From: Symbiodinium natans
Lineage: Eukaryota > Sar > Dinophyceae > Suessiales > Symbiodiniaceae
Reading direction: 5' to 3'
DNA length: 64,000 nucleotides
NCBI GenBank assembly: GCA_905221605.1
Contig: CAJNDS010000252.1
Location: 1-64,000 of the forward strand
Both the position numbers and the translations under genes were made by a program. Position 1 is the first letter of the stretch. Every line of letters starts with the position of its first letter. Below are positions 55,825-64,000 of this stretch, piece by piece. Below the pieces are notes generated by a model, which worked only from the letters and a program-made list of their open reading frames with translations, did not search any database and was not told the DNA's origin.

Positions 55825-57436
55825 ATGGTGAAAGGGCAGCGGTGGAAAGTTCTGGAGAGGGATGGCGTCATGGCAAGAGAAGGTCCCGAGGACAGCCAGT
55901 CAGCTTGCATGGATTTGCAATGCACCGTTTGTGTTTGTTTTCACATGCCTGATATCTTGAAAGAGCCTGCAGGAGTACTGCCGCAAGCTTCCTGAAGTCC
56001 TTCCTGCAGGGGCCGTCGGCAGCTCGGTCCATGGATGGCTCGTCAGTGCTTGTCATCCCCTCCACACATGAGGTCGTAGAAGAGCAGGAGTTGAAGGGCA
56101 ATCGGCTGCGCTTCGTACGGCTTTCTGGCCGAGGGCCATACACCGGATGGGTGCCTTGGAGCGGAATTCGTCGGACCTCCATAGTTGACACTGTGCGCCA
56201 ATGTGCGCCACTGTGCGCCACTGCACGCGCCCCGTTCAGGTAGATGTCAGGGAGGACAACACCGAGCTTCTGACACGAGTGGAGAAGAAGGCGGGTGCGG
56301 CTGGGGCTGCCCCAGTGCAGGCAGAAGATGACTTGGATGGAACATCCAAGAGGAAGAAGGGCAGCGAGAAGTGGAGAGCGCCACCGGTCGAGCCGGTTGC
56401 GCCTGCGCCAGTCAACTCTTCCTACCCACGCCCTGGGCGCTTCTGGAAGGTCGTTGGGGCTCCGAAGGATGGCCTGACAGTATGGCAGGGGGTCTCTGAA
56501 TCGTCCCCGATCCTGCCGGGGACCTTGCCGCAGGGTGCGGTGGTGGAAGAGGTGCAGGTGGTAGGAAATCGCTTGAGCTTCACGGACTTCTCCATGAGGG
56601 GCCCACCGAGTGGCTGGGTGAACATCCGTGAGAGCGGTCGGGACATGATCGTGGTGGACATGGAGGGTCTGTCGACTCTGAACATCGCTGAGGCTTTGAA
56701 GGAGAGTGCAGGCTTGACCTTCCCGCAAATGCCACAGCCGGTGCAGGCCACGCGTGAGTCTCGTGAGGAGGCGCCCCTGTCCGGCTGGGCGAAGCTGTCA
56801 GAGATGTATCAGAAGCCATTGGAGAAGCAGAGGATGGACTTAGCTGCTGCAGCAGCGGAGACGGACTCAGCCAAGCGGAGAACGCGCCGGCGCCGGCAAA
56901 CATCGGTGAAAGAGATCCCACCTTTGGAGGAGCTGGCTCATGCCTCGGAGGAGATGCTGGTGGACATGCTTGGCTTTCCGGAGGAGGAGGCGAAGCATTT
57001 CGCCATGATGAACGAGGAGAGCAAAAACCGGGTGATCACGGAGTGCCGGGCTTTGATCGACATGTCGCCTTTGGAGCGGCAGATGGCCTTCGAGAAACTG
57101 CGGAAGGCCTGGCCGCGCGGCCCCTTCCCAAGCTTTGCCAAGCCCACGGAAAACCTTCCCAGCGTCAACACCAACCTGCTCCCTCCTGGCACATGTTTCC
57201 CCATCAAGCGCCCGCCCAAGACCTCGAGCGCGCCCTCCAATCTGGTGTCCGCTTTGGATGGGAAGCCCGGGACCTTCTTCGCCGCCGAGCCCTACACCAA
57301 CACTGCGGAACAGAAGCAGGCGCTGCAGGCCCTTGCCCAGAAGGTGGCTGCGCTCCCGGCGCAGGAGGTGGCCGCAGAGCCCTCCGTGGCTGCCGAGAGG
57401 CCGAAACCGACAGAGAAAGCAAATGAAGCAACATGA
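55825..57436 (+). CDS. Protein with tandem SH3-like W...GW repeats, split gene
   Basis: A first exon opens at ATG 55825, one base triplet after CCCAG, and reads QRWKVLERDGVMAREG. A later exon (about 55985-56192) reads HEVVEEQELKGNRLRF and GRGPYTGWVPW. A 47-bp GT-AG intron (56193-56239) joins it in phase 0 to the last exon (56240-57436), which repeats the unit as FWKVVGAPKDGLTV, GAVVEEVQVVGNRLSF and RGPPSGWVNI. Each unit starts with Trp-Lys-Val-Val/Leu and ends with Gly-Trp-Val, an all-beta, SH3-like fold (inferred). The rest is charged and helical (residues 190-330 of the last frame: KRRTRRRRQ, then EEMLVDMLGFPEEEAKHF) and ends in Ala/Pro-rich sequence before TGA. Exact junctions between 55880 and 56000 are not settled. 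Biochemical function unknown; such repeats usually bind peptides or cell-wall-like polymers. Confidence 0.6.
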
Positions 57437-60400
57437 GGTTCTAAATGGATCTAAGTGGTTCTAGCCCACTCCCCAATGCTCGCCTTGTGCCTGGGTGCTA
57501 GGATGGACTTCTGTCGCCTGCCAGCGACAAAAGTCGATTCTGCCACTTGGATGGCAGTGCGAAAGTCATGCAAGGGTCAGCGGGTACCCTGGGTACCCTG
57601 TCTTCAAGTTCAAAAGTCCGGAGCCGACATGAATGTCCCCACATCAGGAAAAGCTTGCGCAGAATGTGATGGCAAAGACAAAGCTGAGCGGTGCCGATGT
57701 GGCCCTGTACTTGGCCGAGGAAGCGTGTGACAATCATGCTGGTCACATCCATAGGCCGAAATGTGTACGCATGTACATATTCATACAAAAAGGTATGAGT
57801 ATATGCACATAACATGTATATGAAGATGCCCGTATGCATATGTTCGATACGTTAGCGTGCAGGAGATGAGGAAGCGACCGCTGGTGATGGATGCTGGCCC
57901 AGGACCTAAGCTCAAGGCTGCTGGCCTCTCCGAGGACCCCGGAGACATGGGCGTCAAATGTATTCGTGTCCGTGTTTTGTAGCTGATCGCGGAACAGGCA
58001 GACTTCCGCGGCGAGCGCGCGAAGGCGTTTTTGAGAATCTGAGAGGGTTGGGAAGAGGGTTGCTGAGAGGGTTGGGAAATGTTGAGAAGGAGAGAGAGGG
58101 TGGAATCCGGGTGGAAGGATGCATGGGGCCCCTGGCTAGGTCCTCCGAGACTCTGCTTCTCAGCTGGGCAACGTGGACCTCCTGTCGCTCTCCAAGCCAA
58201 ATTTGGTTCTGGACCTCCAGTATAGTTTCTGAAGCTTTGCTGGGCATGTCACACCTGCTGGCTGGTGCAGGACACCCACAAAGACTACTTGAAAGCTGGA
58301 GCAGATATTTGTTGCGTGGAACTCAGAATTTTGTGTCACCGTTGCGAAATGCTGGATGCAAAAGAGGAGCGTGGTCTGTCGGCCTTTTGGTTCTTCATGC
58401 TGGGTGCAGTGGGCTAAACTGCCTCTCTTCATGCGGGATGGGCTAGAAGGAGTCTACAGCTTTTCCCGCGCAGAGCCAGTTAATCGTCTGATTCTGTTTG
58501 ACCTTGACGTGTCAACATACATCTTGCACAGAAACGTCAACTCTGCACCTCCACCGTTCCGACAATGTGCCATTGACATTGACATGACCTGCTCCCCAAT
58601 GTGCAATAAACGTAACAAGTATCGTCCCATCGACAAACATTCCTTCAAAACCATATGACGGTGTGAATCCTTTCCAGAAGCTTCGTGCGGAGCGTTGTGT
58701 TTGCGAATTGGGGCAAGACCCCCGCTCTTTGCAAGCTGTGCAAAGCTTGCTTCAACCATATGAGTTTTTTCCGAATTCATCGTGCGAACATTGTGCTGCG
58801 TGCGGGCTGCAGGCTGTCACTTTGCTCACTCGCTGCAGGCTGCCAAGAGCTGCAAGCTCAACCCAACAGAAACATGTGCCGATTCCGTTCAGCATTCTGT
58901 GGCCAGACCATCCATGCCTGCACGATAGGAGCGTCCATCTTACCAGTGCATCCGTGTGACCAGGCTATCCATGCTCAAACAATGTACCAGAAGTGAGCTT
59001 GCAAATATAGGCTTATTTTCGTATTGTGATGAGTGAAAGGCAGCACGAATATTATCATAATAAGCCCGTGTGAAAGGTGAACCAGAGATTTGATGAATGC
59101 GGCTCGTTGGAAAGGTTGGTCAGGGTCTTTATAGCGGTTGGGGTCCGAGAGCGGCTTGGAAACAGAGGTTGGGCTCAAGGTGTGATGGGCGAACAAGGCT
59201 GTGAGATGAAAGGAAAGGGCATCTCGCTCCGGTTTTCAAGTAGAACCGCTAGACTTGGACCCAAGTCGCCTTGGGCTTTGGCGGATGTGCTGTGGCAGTT
59301 CTAGGAGGCTAAAGAGGTCCATGAACTGCGTGATGAATGGGAGCCAGGATTGTTGGTACTCAAAGCCCAGGGAGGTACGTCGCTCAGTCTAGTTCATCTG
59401 CGCTTTTGTTCGTCCGTTCTCTCTGCAAAAATCCCCCAAGAAGCAAAAAATTGAAACGCGCGTGCTTACTCACTTCGTTCTGTTCACACATCACGCCCTT
59501 TGAATGTGACTCTTATTCGGCTCCAAAGCAAAATTGTGCAACCTCGGACCACACCGGGGCGGCGCCCTCCCCTAACCACAAGGAAGGTCTGTGTGGAGCG
59601 CTGCCAGAGTTTGGCGTTTACAGGTCGCATTCGGCTGAACGCCATGGTCGTCTCACCAGCCATGCGTCCCACCTGCAATCCCCATGGAGCCTCGGCGAGG
59701 CAGTTTCGGTCTTTGACTTGCGCTGGGACGCATCTCCAATGCAGCACCTCGACTCTGCCAGCACTGGCCATGCCTGCTTCCTGTGCCGTGCAACAGGGAT
59801 GAAATGTGGCACGCCACGGAAAGAAATGACCCTATCTCCTCGACGGTTGCAGCAGTGGTAAACCCATGCCTTACAAAACGTTGACCCCAGACCTTGCCAC
59901 ACGCCAGTCCATCACAGGTGTTTCTGATGACGCTTCGACATCTGCCCGTGCATTTCCCGGATCCATACAGGCCTCTTCAAGGGCGAGGCTGCCTTGCCGA
60001 ACCCTTGCGGCTTCAGCTCAGGCTCAGCCCAGGCCAACTCAGGCCGATTGGATCGCGTCCAGCCACGCGACTTGCAAAGTTCCCTGAAGCCACACAGAGG
60101 CACGCCAGTACTGGAAGCGCCGTTGCCATCAGCTGGATGATCGTTGAGGTGCAATACAGCTTTAGTTTGGAGTCCTCGCTTCCGTGAGCCGGCCGGAGCT
60201 TTACTTCGGACTTTGCTTCTACGTTTTAACGTGCAAACTTTAAATTCAAAGCTTGCTTGCATAGCGGCGTTTTACTGGGAAAACAACCGATATTATCATG
60301 ATTTCCTTTTTGAATCCTAGCGGCGCGGTTCTACGGGGAATCGACACTCCCACCTGCTTTTGTTAGGACTTCGACCTGACGCAGTTGGAAACCACATTCA

Positions 60401-61064
60401 GCCTAAGCCAAATGAGGCACTGCTGCACTCACACCCACGCGAACAAGTCGAAGAATTGAGTTTGCATCTGTTGTGCCACGACACGTGTACATAGTAGCGT
60501 GAGACAGTAGATATCGCCGGGCAGTTGCTCCTCCTCTGCCCATCAGCAGCCCCGGACACTGCTCGCACATCTGATCGCACGCTTGCACATGCATGCTTGA
60601 GGGAGCCGGGCCGGCCCAGCGGGGTGTAGTACGCGCTAAGAGGTGTCCATGGCGGGTATCCAGGGGAGGTTTTCATCTTGGTTTAGGTACAAGCGGCCCA
60701 AGGCAGACTGCACGGGGTGTCCCAGGTAGGGTTCCAGGAAAAGTCTTGGAGGGGTTTCGGGGGGCGGTCTTGGGCGGGTCGTTGGCGTGCCTTTTGGTCC
60801 TCCAGGTGGTTTGAGCAGCACCTCGGAGGGGGTGCATCTGGTTGGGGAGGGAGGACAGAAACCAGACCCTGGTGAGCTTGTTCTAAAGGCGAACTGTTGA
60901 TTGATGCAATGTCATGCACATTGCGGTGACCTCCCGCAAGCTTCCGTGGCCACAGTGCAGCGCTCTGCGAGCGAAAGCAAGCTCGCACAGCTGCTATTAG
61001 GTTCTGGATAACTTGGAGGAGTCCGGGTTGAGCTTCAGGGCCCCAGAAATCATCCGTTGCCGAG
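57437..61064. other. Stretch without recognisable genes
   Basis: A possible exon lies at about 57862-57960 (EMRKRPLVMDAGPGPKLKAA) with another at about 57985-58040 (AEQADFRGERAKAFL). A GAGAGGGTTGGGAA-type short repeat is at 58040-58080. Sequence just left of 61065 (about 61007-61060, NLEESGLSFRAPEIIR) resembles the start of the next gene, but the exon edges cannot be fixed. Confidence 0.35.
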
Positions 61065-64000
61065 GCACGAACACCTTGAATGCAAATGCCCTGGCTGTGG
61101 ACTTAGCTGGCTTTGCTTCCGCGTGTGTCTTCGTGTGTGGTTTCTGAAGATCGAAATCGCGAGGCTCAAAGGGACTTCAAGACTTCGAAGTTTGTGACAG
61201 AGATGAACAAGACAGCTGCCATTCTGGCCAAGCGTGCAGCAGCTGCCGCTTACCCTGATGAATCGTCGGAGCTGGCTTCGCACATGCTTTCCTAAAGGGC
61301 ACACTGGACTCCATAGCCCCATGCCCAAACAGGGTTTGGATTTGAGACCTGCTGGGAACCAAGGAGATCACCAAACAGGACCCCAGGAAGCCTCGATTGG
61401 TGGCGGGCCTGATTGGCCCCAACAGCAACCTCCTGCTAGGTGCGCCGGTGGAATATTCATGTGTGCATCCAAGACAGTTCATGGGTTTAGGTTGCATGGG
61501 ACTACGGCTCAGGGTGGATGGCATAGGGTGGAACTGGTTTCGTTTCTTCGTCCAGGTGCCAACCGCACGCGCAGCGTCAGCTTCGACGACTTGGTCGAAG
61601 CCTACAGTGAGCAGATCAAAGGCCATGGCAAGACCTCACTGGTTTTACCAGTTCAGTGCAGTGCAGCAACAGCAGTTGACAGGGTCGCAATATCTTGCGC
61701 CTGAGATCACCCTTGATATCAGGCTTGGCCGAAGGCGGCGTGGACCTCCTGGCGCTGGAAGCGGTCGCGGATGCGGTGAGCGCCAAAGCTGCCATCTATG
61801 CTGCGGGCGACGTCTACCGGCAGCTGAAGCAGCGTGTGCCGCCGATGCTGATCCATGCCGTTGTGGACTCTGCCACGGGGCGCACGCCGGGAGGCCAAGG
61901 CTTGGATGCCTTCTACGTGAGCGTGAAGCACGCCAAGCCTTTGATCGTGGGCCTCGTCGCAAGCGAAAGCAACGAGAAGGTCTTGGGCGCCTATCAGGCC
62001 CTCGGCAAGGTGGCCCAGAGCTTCACGGGGATGAGGCTCGGCTCGGAGGGCCAGGCTCCCAACAGCCTGAGCGCCGACGCGACAAGTGCGACAAAAGGTA
62101 GCCTCCCAAACCTGCTGGGCGTCTCCGGCAGCGGCTTGCCCACCCATGTCAGCGCCTTGGCGCAGCTGCAGCTCTCCGGGGTCCCACGGGCCCTTCCGGA
62201 AGCTGTCAAGGCCATGATGCTGTCGGGGCGTGACGTCCACACTGTCACGGGCTTCAGCCTCGTCGGCCAGCGGGGCAGCACCCGAGCATCAGATGGCTTC
62301 AAGGCTCTGGTGGACGACTACAAGGCAAAGAAAGACCCGGCGTGCTTGAGCAAAGCCGTGGACGTTTGTGCCCAGGACGCTGAAAAGGGTGCAGACATCC
62401 TGGACGTTTGTGTGGATGGCATCGCCAACGATGGTAGCAACCGCGGAAGCAAGGCGGTCTTTGGCAAGTTCGTCGAGATGTGCGACACGGACGAGCGAAT
62501 CTCCAAAGCACCCCTGATGCTCTGCTCCTCAGAGTGGAAGTGCCTGCGGGAAGGTCTCTGCAGTGTCCAGGGCCGCAGCATCGTAGCTTGGCTGCGAACC
62601 CAACAGAATCCAACACCGCCCACCAGTCAACCACAGAAAGCCTTCCCCTGTTGCAAAATGTTTAATCATGAGGGTGTGTTTCTCAGTAGGGGGTCCAAGT
62701 GGGCAGTCGGTGGAAGGTCAATGAAACTCATGTCACTGGTGCAATCGCATTGATGTGCCTCCCTCTAAGCTTTTGCTCACCCTATTCTTATGGAGAAGTA
62801 CTGTGACAAAAGTTGTCGGGACCACATGCTGCTTCTTCGAGAAATGGGTGGCGCGCAGATCCAGCCAGATGTCGTTCTGTGAAAGAAGACAACAGTCTGC
62901 CCGGACCTGCGCGGCGCTGATTAGGAGGAGGGGGCAGTTGAGACCAGACAGGTCTCATCAAGCCGCTTCGGGTCAAGATGAGAAAGTTTGCCCTCTGTTC
63001 TATGATTCTGTGCCAGAAAATGGTTTTCGCACATCGTGTTTGGAACATGTTTTCAACGTTTTGGACAAAGCACCCCCGAAAGCAACATGCAAGTGCTTTC
63101 GGTTTTTCGGTACCAACGAGCCCGCTATCGTGCGTGTTACTAGTGTATGGGCGTATCACGTGCTGGCCAGAGCCATTCTGGTAGCACGGACGCACTCATC
63201 CGGTAGGATGTCGAAACCCAAGCGCAAATAACCTTAGTGCGATGAACACGCGTCAGTGCGCATGTGAAGAACAACCACAACAATAAACAAGAGTGCCCAT
63301 CAATGCATAGTTTTGTACTTTCGGGCTCGCGATGCTGAATTCGGAGACGCAAATGTGTGCAGATGCAACTCCGTAAGGTGAACGCCATTTGTTTGATGGT
63401 CGGCGAGGAGGAGTTTCTTCGCATTGCCAAGGATCTTTTGGGCAAAGTTGTGGGGGCATGGGGGCCGATTGGGGGCACGTTTGCGAGCATGTGCTCGGTG
63501 ACTCCTTCACTCCTTGAGAGCGGGGCCCTGACTGCAGGAATGCCTAAAGCATGGTGCGGCCGTGGTCGTCATGGCCATTAGCGAAGAGGGCCGCTGCGTT
63601 ACGTCCAAGGTGCCTTTCTCTGCCTTTCTTGCCCGGGTAAGATGTAGTTGAGGTTTGTTCGCACGAGTTGACCCTTCTGAAATCAGGACAAGGTGGCAGT
63701 TCTTCAGAAGAGCTACCGTCTTCTGCGGCAGAAGTTAGACTTCCCTCCCGAGGAGATCGGGCAGAATGCTGGTTAGAAGTTGGGGTCGGACGGCGAAACC
63801 GTTCCCGGTGTGTGCTCGGCAGGACATCATCCTGGATTGTCACCTGCAGAGCTTGCGACCCGATGAGCATCCAGCTGTTCCGCCCCCGGATCAGCTTCTT
63901 TCCATGATCCTCCAGAGCAGGCGTTCATGAACTGCGCTCCCTTGACGAGGATGTGATCTCGGCCATTGCGGAGGTGCGGCGGACGTGCCCACATGCCAGC
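61065..64000 (+). CDS. Methionine synthase (MetH)-derived protein with altered active site, split gene, 3' end beyond window
   Basis: Exons: 61065-61093 (TNTLNANAL), 61164-61264 (TEMNKTAAILAKRAA), 61387-61439 (LVAGLIGPNSN), 61556-61621 (ANRTRSVSFDDLVEAYSEQ), 61723-62582 (GVDLLALEAVADAVSAKAA, then SKAVDVCAQDAEKGADILDV and CSSEWKCLREGL), 63378-63431 (VNAICLMVGEEEFLRIAK), 63550-63609 (HGAAVVVMAISEEG), 63687-63752 (KVAVLQKSYRLLRQKLDFPP), 63823 onward and 63921 onward. They follow the order of the homocysteine-binding and pterin-binding domains of cobalamin-dependent methionine synthase. Donors are GC (61094, 61622), GT (61265, 61440, 62583, 63610) and GA (63432, 63753). The GLNCALG and GGCCGTTP zinc motifs are replaced by GLVASES and GVSGSGLP, and GERTN by GQRGS. 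The true N-terminus is not located. Frame and splice sites are intact, so it is a diverged paralogue or a young pseudogene. Confidence 0.75.

Overview
The window is nuclear DNA of a eukaryote, most likely a dinoflagellate. Reasons: single-domain genes cut into many short exons; introns that begin with GC or GA as often as GT, with the acceptor AG usually followed by G; start codons lying a few bases after an AG, as expected for spliced-leader trans-splicing; a 14-base exact match to the 3' end of the dinoflagellate spliced leader; and a heavy load of Copia-like and tyrosine-recombinase retrotransposons. No prokaryotic gene organisation is present.

Layout. 1-5.6 kb: a Copia-type retrotransposon, cut by the left window edge, with Gag-protease-integrase, RT-RNase H and a small membrane protein in three successive +1 frames. 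Both junctions carry the same 14-mer around GGG-TGA-C. 6.1-6.5 kb: a minisatellite. 10.4-12.2 kb (minus): a split FkbM-like methyltransferase gene. 16.6-25.7 kb (minus): an apparently complete 9.1-kb tyrosine-recombinase (DIRS/PAT/Ngaro-type) retrotransposon with perfect split direct repeats A1-ORFs-B1A2-B2. Its gene order is recombinase, Gag, Pol, and its Pol carries 2OG-Fe(II)-oxygenase-like and DNA-methyltransferase-like domains ahead of RT and RNase H. 26.1-27.8 kb (minus): remnant of a second retroelement, with a degenerate methyltransferase-like ORF and an intact membrane protein bearing two Ada-like metal-binding motifs. 29.1-35.5 kb: nested inverted and direct duplications with no recognisable gene. 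40.0-41.1 kb: a small CCCH zinc-finger gene behind a relic spliced leader. 44.9-46.5 kb: a ten-exon inosine triphosphate pyrophosphatase gene that can be assembled completely, including a 15-nt exon. 46.5-55.8 kb: mostly unassigned sequence with exon-like scraps. 55.8-57.4 kb: a gene with SH3-like repeats. 61.0-64.0 kb: a split gene derived from cobalamin-dependent methionine synthase (MetH), running off the right edge, whose zinc cysteines and several other active-site residues have been replaced although the frame and splice sites stay intact.

The host genes look like housekeeping or paralogous single genes, not a pathway cluster. The retroelements form the coherent system here. Two unrelated classes share a Zn-ribbon/Ada-like C-terminal motif, both carry SAM-methyltransferase-like folds, and both appear to express their polyproteins by recoding at UGA-C stop codons.
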